From: Neorhizobium galegae
Lineage (GTDB): Bacteria; Pseudomonadota; Alphaproteobacteria; Rhizobiales; Rhizobiaceae
Assembly: GCF_017877055.1 (NCBI RefSeq)
Contig: NZ_JAGIPG010000002.1
Span: 992,001-1,056,000, forward strand
Reading direction: 5' to 3'
DNA length: 64,000 bases
In this document: positions 9,612 to 21,039 of the stretch, in pieces
Layout of the letters: every line of letters begins with the position of its first letter
Numbering within the stretch: the first letter of the stretch is position 1
Program-made: the position numbers and the translations under genes
The notes under the pieces: model-generated
What the model saw: the letters and a program-made list of their open reading frames with translations, nothing else
Database searches by the model: none
What the model was told of the DNA's origin: nothing

Positions 9612-10487
9612 TCAGTGGGCGAGCGGTGCACCCCAGCCGCCCCAGACGTAGATGGCGAAGAACAGGAACAGCCAGACCACGTCGACGAAGTGCCAGTACC
9701 AGGCGGCCGCTTCGAAGCCGAAATGCTGGGTGGGCGTGAAGCCGCCGGCCACCGCGCGCAGCAGGCAGACCAACAGGAAGATCGTGCCGATCAGAACGTG
9801 GAAACCGTGGAAGCCGGTCGCCATGAAGAAGGTCGCACCGTAGATCGAGTTCGAGAACGCGAACGGAGCGTGCATGTATTCGTAGGCCTGGACGCTGGAG
9901 AACAGGATGCCGAGCGCGACGGTGAGCGCGAGGCCCGTCACCAGGCCCTTGCGGTCGCCGTGCAGCAGCGCATGGTGAGCCCAGGTGACGCAGGTTCCCG
10001 AGAGCAGCAGAATGATCGTGTTGTAGATCGGCAGGTGCCAGGGATCGAGCACCTCGACGCCCTTCGGCGGCCATTGACCGCCGAGGAACTCGACGCGAGT
10101 GGCCTGGATCGCCTCGTTGGCATAAAGGCTCGCATCGAAGAAGGCCCAGAACCATGCGACGAAGAACATCACTTCGGAAGCGATGAACATGATCATGCCG
10201 TAACGCAGATGCAGCGAGACGACGCGCGTATGCGCACCCGAATTGCCTTCCTTGATCGTGTCCGACCACCAGCCGACCATCGTATAGAGGATGATGGCAA
10301 GACCGATGTAGAAGAGCCACGGCGTGGCAAGATCCAGACCGAAGATGTGGAATTGGCCGCCATGCAGATAGCGCATGTAACCGACGCCGCCAAAGGTCAT
10401 GACGAAGGCGCCGATCGAGGCCAGGATCGGCCATGGGCTCGGATCGATGATGTGGTAGTCGTGATTTTTCTGATGCGCGTCGGCCAT
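9612..10487 (-). CDS. ctaE: Cytochrome c oxidase subunit III
   Basis: 291 aa, seven hydrophobic segments. It is a core subunit of the aa3 oxidase, stabilising subunit I. Recognisable family stretches are HPWPIL-like SPWPILASIGAF at the N-terminus, EVMFFVAWFWAFFDASL, and GFHGFHVLIGTIFLLVCLLRA, ending in DVVWLFLFFAIYVWGGWG. Fifth gene downstream of ctaC. In many rhizobia a DUF983 gene follows ctaE; none is present here. Confidence 0.97.
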   Translation of the reverse strand: MADAHQKNHDYHIIDPSPWPILASIGAFVMTFGGVGYMRYLHGGQFHIFGLDLATPWLFYIGLAIILYTMVGWWSDTIKEGNSGAHTRVVSLHLRYGMIMFIASEVMFFVAWFWAFFDASLYANEAIQATRVEFLGGQWPPKGVEVLDPWHLPIYNTIILLLSGTCVTWAHHALLHGDRKGLVTGLALTVALGILFSSVQAYEYMHAPFAFSNSIYGATFFMATGFHGFHVLIGTIFLLVCLLRAVAGGFTPTQHFGFEAAAWYWHFVDVVWLFLFFAIYVWGGWGAPLAH

Positions 10488-10538
10488 GTCAGAACCCCCG
10501 GATGAATGCCTGTTTCGCCGGAAAACCGGCGAATCCTC

Positions 10539-11174
10539 TTAAAGTTTCCCTGTGCCCGTCTTCGGGGCGTCTGTCTTCCGTCCTTCCGGCAGAGCGGCGA
10601 CCGGTTTGCCCGGCTCGCTCGGATAGAAGGTGTAGGACAGGGTGATCGTCTTGATGTTCTTGGTCTCTTGGGCCGTGGCGAACTCCGGGTCAACGAAGAA
10701 TACCACCGGCATCTGGACCGACTGGCCGGGCTGCAGCGTCTGCTCGGTGAAGCAGAAGCATTCGACCTTGTTGAAATAGGCGCCCGCTTCCATCGGCGTC
10801 ACATTGAACACGGCGCTTCCCGTCGTCGGCTTGGACGAACGGTTGGTCGCCGTATATTCGATCTGCACGGTCTCGCCGATCTTCGGGTTGACCGACTTGG
10901 CGGGCTTGAACTCCCAGTTCAGGCCCGGCGAGATGTTGGCGTCGAACGTGACTTGGACCGGCTTGTTCAGGATCTTGTCGGAATACTGTTCGACGCGCTG
11001 GGTCGTGCCGTTATAGCCGGTCACCTGGCAGAACAGCCGGTAGAGCGGCACCGAAGCATAGGCCGCGCCGACCATGCCGGCCACAAAAATGGCACAGCCG
11101 GCGAAGATCGCGCTGTTGCTGACCCGCTTTGCCTGCCCGTTCTGCGCCTGACCGTTCCGAACCACGTCCGTCAT
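10539..11174 (-). CDS. ctaG: Cytochrome c oxidase assembly protein CtaG (Cox11 family)
   Basis: 211 aa. One N-terminal transmembrane helix (about 24-45) anchors a periplasmic Ig-like copper chaperone domain that inserts CuB into subunit I. The copper-binding motif CFCF is present in [12 protein letters not shown], and [12 protein letters not shown] plus VFFVDPE are standard Cox11 elements. It starts 10 bp after the small membrane gene and is followed by ctaE. Confidence 0.96.
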   Translation of the reverse strand: MTDVVRNGQAQNGQAKRVSNSAIFAGCAIFVAGMVGAAYASVPLYRLFCQVTGYNGTTQRVEQYSDKILNKPVQVTFDANISPGLNWEFKPAKSVNPKIGETVQIEYTATNRSSKPTTGSAVFNVTPMEAGAYFNKVECFCFTEQTLQPGQSVQMPVVFFVDPEFATAQETKNIKTITLSYTFYPSEPGKPVAALPEGRKTDAPKTGTGKL

Positions 11175-11183
11175 CGCTTCACC

Positions 11184-11321
11184 CTAGTTCCCGACTCCGC
11201 CGATTTTCACCAGCGTCATGATGTAGAAGAGGACCACGAGCCCGGCGAGAACGATGCCGAGCGCGACATTGCGGTTGCGGCGCGACTTCCTCTGGGCTTC
11301 GCTGAGCTTGACGGTTTCCAT
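11184..11321 (-). CDS. Small single-span membrane protein in the oxidase operon (45 aa, CoxF-like)
   Basis: An ATG at 11319-11321 opens a 45-codon frame ending in TAG at 11184-11186. The product has a basic N-terminus (SEAQRKSRRNRN) and one hydrophobic helix (VALGIVLAGLVVLFYIM). Its ATG overlaps the ctaB stop in a TGATG junction, and ctaG starts 9 bp after its stop, so it is translationally coupled within the operon. Small genes of this kind sit between ctaB and ctaG in many alphaproteobacteria and are sometimes annotated CoxF; the role is probably in oxidase assembly, but that is inference. It is easily missed because of its size. Confidence 0.8.
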   Translation of the reverse strand: METVKLSEAQRKSRRNRNVALGIVLAGLVVLFYIMTLVKIGGVGN

Positions 11322-12277
11322 CACAGCAGACCTCCCACGAGGTGCGGCAGTCCGGCCAGCAGCCGGTCGGCCAGCAGGCCCGAGAAGATCGCAAAGAGGT
11401 AGACGATCGAATAGGCGAACATCTTCTTCGCCGGCATCATCTTCTCGTCGCCGTCGGGCATGCGCCGGACGGCGATGGAACAGATGACGAAGATCGCGCC
11501 GAGCACGGCCGCGAAGATGCCGTAACCGAGGCCGGCAAGGCCGGTGAAGGTCGGAGCAACCGCGATCACCGCGGTCAGCACCGCGTAGACGATGATCTGG
11601 TTTTTGGTCGAGGCCTCGCCTGCGACATTCGGCATCATCGGCACGCCGACCGAACCGTAGTCACGCATCTTGAAGAGCGCGAGCGCCCAGAAATGCGCAG
11701 GCGTCCACAGGAAGATGATCAGGAAAAGCAGGATGCTGTCGAGCGAGACGCCGCCCGTGACGCAGGCCCAGCCGATCATCGGCGGGAAGGCGCCCGAGGC
11801 GCCGCCGATGACGATGTTCTGCGGCGTCGAGCGCTTCAGCCACATCGTGTAGACGACGGCGTAGAAGAAGATCGTGAAGGCGAGCAGGCTGGCCGAGAAC
11901 CAGTTGACCGCGAGGCCGAGGATGACCACCGAGAAGACAGACAGCGTCAGGCCGAAGGCGAGCGCTTCCCGGGGCAGGATGCGGCCGGCCGGAATCGGGC
12001 GCTTGGCGGTGCGGGTCATGACCGCGTCGATATCGGCGTCATACCACATGTTGAGCGCCCCGGAGGCGCCGGCACCGACGGCAATGCAGAGAATGGAAAT
12101 CACGCCGAGGACGGGATTGATCTGACCCGGCGCGAGGATGAGACCGGCGAATGCGGTGAAGACCACGAGCGACATCACCCGTGGCTTCAGGAGTTCGAAG
12201 AAATCGCGCGCGCTCGCTTCCGAGAGGCGTGAGCCTCCATCGGTGCCGAGAGCGTCGTGATTGTCCATAACCGTCAT
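11321..12277 (-). CDS. ctaB: Protoheme IX farnesyltransferase
   Basis: 318 aa, a polytopic UbiA-family prenyltransferase that makes heme O from protoheme, the precursor of heme A for the oxidase. The prenyl-diphosphate motif [15 protein letters not shown] (D-x3-D) and the second loop with [20 protein letters not shown] and [14 protein letters not shown] are present. It starts at 12275-12277 or at the ATG three codons later. The stop overlaps the next gene by one base. Confidence 0.96.
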   Translation of the reverse strand: MTVMDNHDALGTDGGSRLSEASARDFFELLKPRVMSLVVFTAFAGLILAPGQINPVLGVISILCIAVGAGASGALNMWYDADIDAVMTRTAKRPIPAGRILPREALAFGLTLSVFSVVILGLAVNWFSASLLAFTIFFYAVVYTMWLKRSTPQNIVIGGASGAFPPMIGWACVTGGVSLDSILLFLIIFLWTPAHFWALALFKMRDYGSVGVPMMPNVAGEASTKNQIIVYAVLTAVIAVAPTFTGLAGLGYGIFAAVLGAIFVICSIAVRRMPDGDEKMMPAKKMFAYSIVYLFAIFSGLLADRLLAGLPHLVGGLL

Positions 12278-12344
12278 TAAACCGTCCTGTCTGGTATTTC
12301 AGGGTATCGCGTTGCCGCGATACCCTTCTTCAAAGATCGAGCGC

Positions 12345-14069
<1,725 letters not shown>

Positions 14070-14954
14070 TTACTTGGATACGTTTGCCGCGACGGCAAAA
14101 TTGCCGGCAGGCTTGTCGACCGCGGCCACGAGAGCCTTGTAGGCGCCCGGCAGGTCGGTCGCAGCAGCTGCGAGCCAGGTCTTGTACTTGTCTTCCGAGA
14201 CGACGCGGATGGCGATCGGCATGAACGCATGGTCCTTGCCGCACAGTTCGGAGCACTGGCCGTAATAAAGACCTTCCTTCTCGGCCTTGAACCAGGTTTC
14301 GTTCAGGCGGCCCGGAACGGCGTCGATCTTGACCCCGAAAGCCGGCATTGCGAAGGCGTGGATAACGTCCGACGGAGCGGCGGTCACCAGCACGCGGACC
14401 GTCTTGTTGACCGGAATGATCAGTTCGTTGTCGACGGCGAGAAGACGCGGATAGACGGCAGCATCGGTCTTGCCGGCGGCGGCGCGGTCCTGATCCTTCA
14501 GCATGAAGCTGTCGAAGGCGACCGGCGCCGGCGTGCCTTCATATTCGTAGTTCCACTGCCACTGGGTGGCGGTGGCCTTGACCGTCATGTCCGAGTCCGG
14601 AATTTCGAGCTGGGCATTCAGGAGATTGAAGGAGGGAATGGCGAGGAAGAAGAGGATGAGAACCGGACCAAGCGTCCAGATGATCTCGATCGCCGTATTG
14701 TGGCTGGTCCGCGACGGTACCGGATTGGCGCTGGCGCGGAACTTCACGACGACGACGACCAGCAGGGCCAGAACCAAAAGCGTGACCGGCACGATGAACC
14801 ACAGGGTATAGTGGTTGAACCAGCGGATCTGGTGCATGATCGGCGTTGCGGCCGCCTGGAAATCAATCTGCCACGGATGCGGCTGGTCCGCAAAACCTGC
14901 GGAAGCAAAGAGCAGACAGATGAGCGCCGTCATCACTGCAAAAGCCCTATTCAT
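14070..14954 (-). CDS. ctaC: Cytochrome c oxidase subunit II (CuA subunit)
   Basis: 294 aa. A signal peptide (ends near SAGFA), two transmembrane hairpin helices (about 45-70 and 85-115) and a periplasmic cupredoxin domain. The CuA site is intact: GQCSELCGKDHAFMPI supplies the Cys-x3-Cys, His and Met ligands, and an upstream HAFAMPAFGVK gives the other His. First gene of the oxidase operon. The ATG at 14952-14954 is favoured over a GTG one codon earlier; GGGGAG lies about 10 bases upstream. Confidence 0.97.
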   Translation of the reverse strand: MNRAFAVMTALICLLFASAGFADQPHPWQIDFQAAATPIMHQIRWFNHYTLWFIVPVTLLVLALLVVVVVKFRASANPVPSRTSHNTAIEIIWTLGPVLILFFLAIPSFNLLNAQLEIPDSDMTVKATATQWQWNYEYEGTPAPVAFDSFMLKDQDRAAAGKTDAAVYPRLLAVDNELIIPVNKTVRVLVTAAPSDVIHAFAMPAFGVKIDAVPGRLNETWFKAEKEGLYYGQCSELCGKDHAFMPIAIRVVSEDKYKTWLAAAATDLPGAYKALVAAVDKPAGNFAVAANVSK

Positions 14955-15363
14955 CACTAAAATCTCCCCATGCGTCTGATCCAGATCAAACCGAACGCAG
15001 AATCCAAGCTATATGGTCTGCTTCAATCACAGTTTGCCTGCCGCCGCAATATCTGGCGGGAAAAGCCCGTGCGGCATTTTGCGCCTCGCGGAAAAGCCCG
15101 GAATCCCCCGATAATCAGGGCGCATCGCCCGCCTTTTCGGCCGGGCCGAGGTCGTATTCCAAGGGCCCTGCACACCCCTGGCCGTGTCATTATAGACCGC
15201 ACGGCGGCCAAAATCCGGCGTTTTCCTGATAAAAGTGACGGCTGGGCCACGCGTCCTGGCGGGTCCCACTTTCGCCGTACTCCACTGGAAAGAGGTCAGG
15301 GCTTTTCATTTCGTCTAGTGAACGACAAGAATAGCCGCACTGATTCGTCTTCCAGAGGTTTCC
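14955..15363. other. Divergent intergenic region between ctaC and ialB
   Basis: 409 bp without a credible gene. It must hold the ctaC promoter (minus strand) and the ialB promoter (plus strand). At 14976-14989 the minus strand reads TTGATCTGGATCAG, one mismatch from the FNR/FixK consensus TTGAT-N4-ATCAA; it lies only about 22 bases ahead of the ctaC start codon, which would suit repression rather than activation. I see no other clear element. Confidence 0.4.
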
Positions 15364-16002
15364 ATGGGTCGTCCCTCCCTGATCTGCGCCGGTCTAGCCG
15401 TGATGCTTGCAGCCGCCGTTTCGCTTCCCGCGTTGGCGCAGCAGCCGCAGCCCGGCCCCCGGCCCGTGGCCCCCCAACCGGCTCAGGGCGCCAAGCCGGG
15501 ACCGCAGCCACCGCGGCCGGCGCCGAATGGCGGGCAGGCCCAGCAGCCTTCGGGGCAGCAGGCGCAGCCGCCGGGCAACGTGCGCGAGAACCATGGCGCA
15601 TGGTCGATCATCTGCGACCGGCCGGCCGGCGCTTCCGCCGACCAGTGCGCGCTGATGCAGAACGTCATCGCCGAGGACCGGCCCGAAGTCGGCCTGTCGG
15701 TGGTGGTGCTCAAAACCGCCGACCGCAAGGCACGCATCCTGCGCATCCTCGCACCGCTCGGCGTACTCCTGAAAGACGGCATGGAACTCTATGTCGACAA
15801 CAACAATATCGGCCGCGCCTATTTCACCCGCTGCTTCTCCGAGGGCTGTTATGTGGAAGTGGAGATCGACGAGGAACTGATGCGCATCCTGCGCGCCGGC
15901 AAGGCTGCGGTCTTTGCCCTGCGCGAATCCGCAGATCAGGACCGGGTCGGCATCCCGATCGAGTTGACTGGTTTCGGCCCCGGCTACGACGCGCTTCCGT
16001 GA
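15364..16002 (+). CDS. Invasion-associated locus B (IalB) family protein
   Basis: 212 aa. A clear signal peptide ends at ALAQQ. Residues 25-75 are a Pro/Gln/Gly-rich low-complexity linker, then an IalB domain begins at HGAWSIICDRPAG. Cys residues in IICD, DQCALMQ and RCFSEGCYVE are those usually paired in the family, and GIPIELTGFGPGYDAL is the conserved C-terminus. IalB proteins are periplasmic or envelope proteins of unknown molecular function, found widely in Rhizobiales. Confidence 0.88.
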   Translation: MGRPSLICAGLAVMLAAAVSLPALAQQPQPGPRPVAPQPAQGAKPGPQPPRPAPNGGQAQQPSGQQAQPPGNVRENHGAWSIICDRPAGASADQCALMQNVIAEDRPEVGLSVVVLKTADRKARILRILAPLGVLLKDGMELYVDNNNIGRAYFTRCFSEGCYVEVEIDEELMRILRAGKAAVFALRESADQDRVGIPIELTGFGPGYDALP

Positions 16003-16035
16003 TGTCATAAGAAGGCGATCGCAGCTTTATGGGCC

Positions 16036-16239
16036 TTGAGGGCAGTCGTGATTTCCCGTGGGCTTCGACAACGCGACGCGCGACGCGATCCCGCCTTCGC
16101 CTTCCAACTGAAGCTCTTCTTTCTTGTGTGCGTGACCATTGCCGCTATATATGGCGCGTGGTCGGTCAAGCCGCGCATCCTGCTCATCCAGGGCGGTCCG
16201 GCCATTTTCGCTCTCGTGCTGACAGTCCTGGCGTCCTGA
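16036..16239 (+). CDS. Predicted small membrane protein upstream of ispH
   Basis: 67 aa if the TTG at 16036 is used; a shorter start is possible. The N-terminal third is basic (RQRDARRDP), followed by two hydrophobic stretches, [18 protein letters not shown] and [14 protein letters not shown], separated by SVKPRIL. The stop is 5 bp before the ispH ATG, so it would be cotranscribed. I do not recognise the family. Support is the hydrophobic pattern and tight spacing; the lack of an ATG is against it. Confidence 0.45.
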   Translation: MRAVVISRGLRQRDARRDPAFAFQLKLFFLVCVTIAAIYGAWSVKPRILLIQGGPAIFALVLTVLAS

Positions 16240-16243
16240 TTTG

Positions 16244-17251
16244 ATGGCATCATCCATACCCGAAAAAAGCCCGCTCAAGATCCGTCTCTGCGGTCCGCGC
16301 GGTTTCTGCGCCGGCGTCGACAGGGCGATCCAGATCGTCGTGCTGGCGCTGAAGGCTTATGGCGCGCCGGTCTATGTCCGCCACGAGATCGTTCACAACC
16401 GCTATGTGGTCGAAGGGCTGGAAGCCAAGGGCGCCATCTTCGTCGAGGAACTGGACGAGATCCCCGCCGAGCACCGCGAGCAGCCGGTCGTCTTCTCGGC
16501 CCACGGGGTGCCGAAATCGGTGCCCGAGGATGCCGAGGCCCGCAATCTCTTCTACCTCGACGCGACCTGCCCGCTGGTCTCGAAAGTCCACAAGCAGGCG
16601 ATGCGCCACCAGCGCCTCGGTCGTCATGTGGTGCTGATCGGCCATGCCGGCCATCCGGAAGTGATCGGCACGATGGGCCAGCTGCCGCCCGGCACGGTGT
16701 CGCTCATCGACACGATCGCCGACGCGGAAGCCTATGTCCCGGAAGATCCGGACAACCTCGGCTACGTCACCCAGACGACGCTCTCGGTGGACGACACGGC
16801 AGGCGTCATCGCCAAGCTGCAGGAGCGTTTCCCGAACCTCACGGCGCCGGCTGCCGACAGCATCTGCTACGCCACCACCAACCGCCAGGAAGCGGTCAAG
16901 GAAGCGGCTCCCGGCTGCGACCTCTTCATCGTCGTCGGTGCCCCGAATTCGTCGAATTCCAAGCGGCTGGTCGAAGTGGCGCTGAGGGCAGGGGCCAAGC
17001 GCTCGCTCCTGGTGCAGCGCGCCTCCGAACTGAACTGGGACGAGATCGGCCGCATCGGCACGCTCGGCCTTTCCGCCGGCGCCTCCGCCCCGGAAGTCAT
17101 CGTCGACGAGATCATCGCCGCCTTCAAGGAGCGTTTCGATGCCGAGATCGAGCTCGCGATCACCGCGGAAGAAACCGAAAATTTCCTCGTCAACCGCGAG
17201 CTGCGCGGCGTGCCCTTGACGGTCGAGGACATGGCCTGGGTGAATGGGTGA
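16244..17251 (+). CDS. ispH: 4-hydroxy-3-methylbut-2-enyl diphosphate reductase
   Basis: 335 aa from the ATG at 16244 (a TTG one codon upstream is not needed). It is the last enzyme of the MEP isoprenoid pathway and makes IPP and DMAPP. The three [4Fe-4S] cysteines sit in [25 protein letters not shown] and [26 protein letters not shown] and [17 protein letters not shown] are standard IspH motifs. It heads the ispH-thrB-rnhA plus-strand cluster. Confidence 0.97.
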   Translation: MASSIPEKSPLKIRLCGPRGFCAGVDRAIQIVVLALKAYGAPVYVRHEIVHNRYVVEGLEAKGAIFVEELDEIPAEHREQPVVFSAHGVPKSVPEDAEARNLFYLDATCPLVSKVHKQAMRHQRLGRHVVLIGHAGHPEVIGTMGQLPPGTVSLIDTIADAEAYVPEDPDNLGYVTQTTLSVDDTAGVIAKLQERFPNLTAPAADSICYATTNRQEAVKEAAPGCDLFIVVGAPNSSNSKRLVEVALRAGAKRSLLVQRASELNWDEIGRIGTLGLSAGASAPEVIVDEIIAAFKERFDAEIELAITAEETENFLVNRELRGVPLTVEDMAWVNG

Positions 17252-17393
17252 GAAGCGGTCCGGCGGAGCCGGAAAAATCGATAGAGTGGTCCGATTTCAG
17301 CTTCGAACGCCCTGACCTCTAGCGAAGGGCCGGGCGAGCCGCTAGGAAAGCGTCATCACCTATCTGCGCGGCAGAATCACAGCGGGAAGCACC

Positions 17394-18377
17394 TTGGCCG
17401 TTTACACCGATATCACCGAAGACGACCTGAAGCGGTTTCTGACCGAATACCAGGTCGGCGAGCTGACTTCCTACAAGGGGATTGCCGAGGGCGTTGAGAA
17501 TTCGAACTTCCTGCTGCACACGACCCGCGAACCGCTGATCCTGACGCTTTACGAAAAGCGGACGGATGAACGTGACCTGCCGTTTTTCCTCGGCCTGATG
17601 CAGCATCTGGCCGCCGGCGGGCTGTCCTGCCCGCTGCCCCTGCCGCGCAACGACGGAAATCTCTACGGCACCCTGTCCGGCCGGCCCGCCGCCCTCATCT
17701 CCTTCCTCGAAGGCATGTGGCTGAGGAAGCCGGAGGCGAAACATTGCCGCGAGGTCGGCAAGGCGCTCGCCCGGATGCACCTCTCCGGCCAGGATTTCGA
17801 GCTAACGCGCCCGAACTCGCTTTCCGTCGAGGGCTGGAAGACGCTTTGGGAAAAGTCTGCCGCGCGCGCCGACGAGGTCGAAACCGGCCTGCAGGACGAA
17901 ATTTCTTCGGAACTTGATCACCTGGACCGGAACTGGCCGAAGGACCTGGCCGCCGGCGTCATCCATGCCGATCTCTTCCAGGACAATGTCTTCTTCCTGG
18001 GCGACGAGCTGTCCGGCCTGATCGACTTCTATTTCGCATGCAACGACCTGCTCGCCTATGACGTCTCTATCTGCCTGAATGCCTGGTGTTTCGAAAAGGA
18101 CGGCGCCTACAATCTCACCAAGGGCCAGGCCCTGCTCGAAGGCTATCAGAGCGTCCGTCCGCTCAGCGTGCAGGAGATCGAGGCAATGCCGATCCTCGCC
18201 CGAGGTTCGGCGCTGCGATTTTTCCTGACGCGGCTCTACGACTGGCTGACGACCCCGGCCGGCGCGCTTGTCGTCAAGAAGGATCCACTCGAATACCTGC
18301 GCAAGCTGCGCTTCCACCGCCAAATCACGTCGGCCACCGAATACGGGCTGGCCGGGGAAAGACTGTCCGTATCATGA
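17394..18377 (+). CDS. thrB: Homoserine kinase (aminoglycoside-phosphotransferase fold)
   Basis: 327 aa, starting with TTG at 17394 ([12 protein letters not shown], the usual rhizobial N-terminus). It phosphorylates homoserine for threonine synthesis. Unlike the GHMP-type enterobacterial ThrB, this one has the APH/choline-kinase fold: the catalytic loop is [13 protein letters not shown] and the metal-binding loop is [11 protein letters not shown]. thrC, the next step, is also in the window at 36-37.7 kb. The stop overlaps the rnhA start (ATGA). Confidence 0.95.
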   Translation: MAVYTDITEDDLKRFLTEYQVGELTSYKGIAEGVENSNFLLHTTREPLILTLYEKRTDERDLPFFLGLMQHLAAGGLSCPLPLPRNDGNLYGTLSGRPAALISFLEGMWLRKPEAKHCREVGKALARMHLSGQDFELTRPNSLSVEGWKTLWEKSAARADEVETGLQDEISSELDHLDRNWPKDLAAGVIHADLFQDNVFFLGDELSGLIDFYFACNDLLAYDVSICLNAWCFEKDGAYNLTKGQALLEGYQSVRPLSVQEIEAMPILARGSALRFFLTRLYDWLTTPAGALVVKKDPLEYLRKLRFHRQITSATEYGLAGERLSVS

Positions 18378-18814
18378 AGCAGGTAGAAATCTTCACCGAC
18401 GGTGCCTGTTCCGGCAATCCCGGCCCGGGAGGCTGGGGCGCCATCCTGCGTTATGGCGACACGGAAAAGGAAATGTTCGGCGGCGAGGCCGAGACGACCA
18501 ACAACCGCATGGAGCTGATGGCGGCGATCACCGCGCTGAACGCGCTGAAAACCCCGTGCGAGGTCAACCTTCACACCGACAGCAAATATGTGATGGACGG
18601 CATATCCAAGTGGATCTTCGGCTGGAAGAAGAACGGCTGGAAGACCGCCGACAAGAAACCGGTGAAGAATGCCGAACTCTGGCAGCAGCTGGAGGAAGCG
18701 CGCAACAGGCACAAGGTGACGCTGCACTGGGTGAAGGGCCATGCCGGCCATCCGGAAAACGAGCGCGCCGACGAGCTCGCCCGCCTCGGCATGGCGCCGT
18801 TCAAGAAAAAGTAG
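18374..18814 (+). CDS. rnhA: Ribonuclease HI
   Basis: 146 aa. It cuts RNA in RNA-DNA hybrids. The catalytic carboxylates lie in [17 protein letters not shown] (Asp9), [11 protein letters not shown] (Glu) and [11 protein letters not shown] (Asp), and the His of the flexible loop in [15 protein letters not shown]. Its ATG overlaps the thrB stop by four bases, so it is translationally coupled to thrB; this thrB-rnhA pairing is common in rhizobia. Confidence 0.97.
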   Translation: MKQVEIFTDGACSGNPGPGGWGAILRYGDTEKEMFGGEAETTNNRMELMAAITALNALKTPCEVNLHTDSKYVMDGISKWIFGWKKNGWKTADKKPVKNAELWQQLEEARNRHKVTLHWVKGHAGHPENERADELARLGMAPFKKK

Positions 18815-18898
18815 CCGGCCAAGCCTGGGAGAGGACCAATACTTGCTGAAGAGATGGGCTGCCCGATGGTTCTGATGGTTTCCGTGGAGCGCTGAAAG

Positions 18899-19708
18899 AT
18901 GACCCTGAAGCTTATCTCGCTCAATGCCTGGGGTGGCCGCGTCCATGCGCCGCTGATGCAATATCTCAAGGACGCCGATCCGGATGTGCTCTGCCTCCAG
19001 GAAGTCACCCATGTCGCCGGATATGACGGCGGCTGGCTGACCTTTCGCGAAGGCGATTTCGAGCTGCCGCAGCGTGCCAGCCTGCTGGAGGACGTGACGG
19101 AGGTTCTGCCCGGGCACCAGGTTTTTTTCGCGCCCGCCGCGTGCGGTCCGCTCTATGACGGCGATCGGCAGGTGATGTCCGAATGGGGGCTCGCGACCTT
19201 CGTCCGGCAGGGCTTGCCGGTGATCGGCCAGGCGCAGGGTTTCATCCACGGTGATTTTCCGCTCTCCGGTTTCGGAGAACATCCGCGTCCTCGCAACGCG
19301 CACGGCATTCGTATCTTTCGTCATGATACCGGTTCACTGGTGACGATCGTGCAGATGCACGGGCTGCGGGATCTGGCCGGAAAGGGCGATACCCCCGCCC
19401 GGTTGGCCCAGGCGAACGCGCTGGTCGGCCTGATCGAGAAGGTCTGGCGGCCCGGTGAACCATTAGTCGTCTGCGGCGATCTCAACCTTCTGCCCGATAG
19501 CGAGACCTTCACGATCCTCGACCGGCTGGGCCTCACCGATCTCGTCACTACGCGCGGCTTCACCGATACCCGCACTTCCTGGTATCCGAAGGACGGTCGT
19601 TATGCCGACTATCTGCTGGTGACGCCGAATGTGAAAGTCGAAAACTTCGCTGTGGTCGCCGAGCCGGAAGTCTCCGATCACCGCGCGCTTCTTCTGGAAA
19701 TCGCCTGA
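18899..19708 (+). CDS. Endonuclease/exonuclease/phosphatase family protein
   Basis: 269 aa. The DNase I-like fold is shown by LISLNAWGGRVHAPL at the N-terminus, DVLCLQEV (catalytic Glu), VVCGDLNLLPDS (GDxN) and SDHRALLLEI (SDH) at the C-terminus. Substrates in this superfamily range from DNA to phospholipids, so the specific function is open. It begins 84 bp after rnhA and may belong to the same transcript. Confidence 0.85.
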   Translation: MTLKLISLNAWGGRVHAPLMQYLKDADPDVLCLQEVTHVAGYDGGWLTFREGDFELPQRASLLEDVTEVLPGHQVFFAPAACGPLYDGDRQVMSEWGLATFVRQGLPVIGQAQGFIHGDFPLSGFGEHPRPRNAHGIRIFRHDTGSLVTIVQMHGLRDLAGKGDTPARLAQANALVGLIEKVWRPGEPLVVCGDLNLLPDSETFTILDRLGLTDLVTTRGFTDTRTSWYPKDGRYADYLLVTPNVKVENFAVVAEPEVSDHRALLLEIA

Positions 19709-19771
19709 GCCGCTGTTGCGCTCCGAGCATCAGTCACTATTGTGCGGCCAACAACTCGTGGAGGTCCGCTG

Positions 19772-20080
19772 ATGATCCTGCATTGCGTATTCGTTCGGTT
19801 TAAGGCGGCCATCCAGCAGGCCGACAAGCAGTCGATCTACGATGCGGTTGCCGCGCTGAAGGATGTCACGCCTGGCATCCTCGACGTGAAATTCGGCCAG
19901 AATGTTTCGCCCGAAGGCCTGAACGGCGGCTTTCTCGACGGTTTCATCGTGACCTTCGAGAACCCCGAGGCGCGCGACGCCTATCTCGTCCATCCGGACC
20001 ATATAGCTGTCGGCGACCGGATCATCGGTTCTGCGGATGGCGGTCTGTCGGGGCTTCTGGTCTTCGATATGGCGGTCTGA
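19772..20080 (+). CDS. Dabb (stress-responsive alpha/beta barrel) family protein
   Basis: 102 aa from the ATG at 19772, with GTGGAGG 7 bases upstream. MILHCVFVRFKAA and the central GFIVTFENPEARDAYLVHPDHIAVGDRI are the ferredoxin-like Dabb signature (HPxH). These form dimeric alpha/beta barrels; most have no assigned reaction. It converges on the zinc transporter operon. Confidence 0.85.
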   Translation: MILHCVFVRFKAAIQQADKQSIYDAVAALKDVTPGILDVKFGQNVSPEGLNGGFLDGFIVTFENPEARDAYLVHPDHIAVGDRIIGSADGGLSGLLVFDMAV

Positions 20081-20123
20081 GAAAAAGGCCGCGGACATTT
20101 GCCCGCAGCCTCCTCTTGCAGGA

Positions 20124-21023
20124 TCAGCTCGATTTCGCCATCGCCGCGGCGATCTGGTCGACATTGTAGCGGAACATCTTTTCATAGGTCGGCGCCGGAC
20201 CCTTGGCGTCCGAGAGCGATTCGACATAAAGCTCACCGCCCGGCTGGGCCGCCGTCGCCTTGGCGATCTGCTTCACCAGCCGTGGATCGTTGGAGTTCTC
20301 GAGGAAATAGGTTTTTATTCCCTCCGCCTTGATCTGCTCGATCAGCTTGGCGACGTCGGCAGCGGAAGCTTCTGTTTCGGTCGAGAGGCCGAGCGGCGCC
20401 AAAAAGCTGACATTGTATTCGCGGCCGAAATAACCGAAGGCGTCGTGGCTCGTCAGCACCTTGCGGCGGTCGGCCGGCACCGCGTCGAATTTGGAATGCG
20501 CGTAGGCATTCATCGCGTCGAGTTTCTGGAGATAGGCCTCGGCATTCGCCTTGAAGGTGCCCGCATCGGCGGGGTCTGCCTCCGACAGCGCCTTCTCGAT
20601 GTTGGCGACCCAGACTTTCACGTTGACGGGACTGTTCCACACATGCGGATCGGTCACCGTCTTGCCGTCTTCGTCCATGCTGCGCGTATTGACGCCTTGC
20701 GAGACCACCACCGGCCTGCCCTTGTAGCCCGACGCGGTGATCAGCCGGTCCATCCAGCCTTCCAGGCCTTCGCCGCTGACGAAGGCCACCTGCGCCGCCT
20801 TGAGGTTGCGGGCGTCCGTCGGCGACGGCTCGAATTCATGGGGATCGCCGTTCGGGCCGACGAGGTTCGTCACCTTCACATGTTTGCCGCCCACCTGGGA
20901 GACGACGTCGCCGAGCACCGTGAAGGAGGCGACGACCTTGAGCGTGTCCGCGAAGGCCGGGGCTGCGGAAAGGGCCATCAGCGCCGGAAGCGCGACGGAG
21001 AGAAGCAGTCTGCGGGGTATCAT
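20124..21023 (-). CDS. Zinc ABC transporter substrate-binding protein (AztC/ZnuA type)
   Basis: 299 aa from the ATG at 21021-21023, with a signal peptide ending at APAFA. The cluster A-I metal-binding fold is shown by VVASFTVLGDVV, NGDPHEFEPSPTD (first His), DPHVWNSPVN (second His), LTSHDAFGYFGREY (third His) and a C-terminal LYVESLSD (Asp). There is no His-rich loop between the first two ligands, which fits AztC more than classical ZnuA. It is the last gene of a Zur-boxed operon, so zinc is the likely metal. Confidence 0.88.
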   Translation of the reverse strand: MIPRRLLLSVALPALMALSAAPAFADTLKVVASFTVLGDVVSQVGGKHVKVTNLVGPNGDPHEFEPSPTDARNLKAAQVAFVSGEGLEGWMDRLITASGYKGRPVVVSQGVNTRSMDEDGKTVTDPHVWNSPVNVKVWVANIEKALSEADPADAGTFKANAEAYLQKLDAMNAYAHSKFDAVPADRRKVLTSHDAFGYFGREYNVSFLAPLGLSTETEASAADVAKLIEQIKAEGIKTYFLENSNDPRLVKQIAKATAAQPGGELYVESLSDAKGPAPTYEKMFRYNVDQIAAAMAKSS

Positions 21024-21039
21024 GGAAGTCTCCTTGAGG

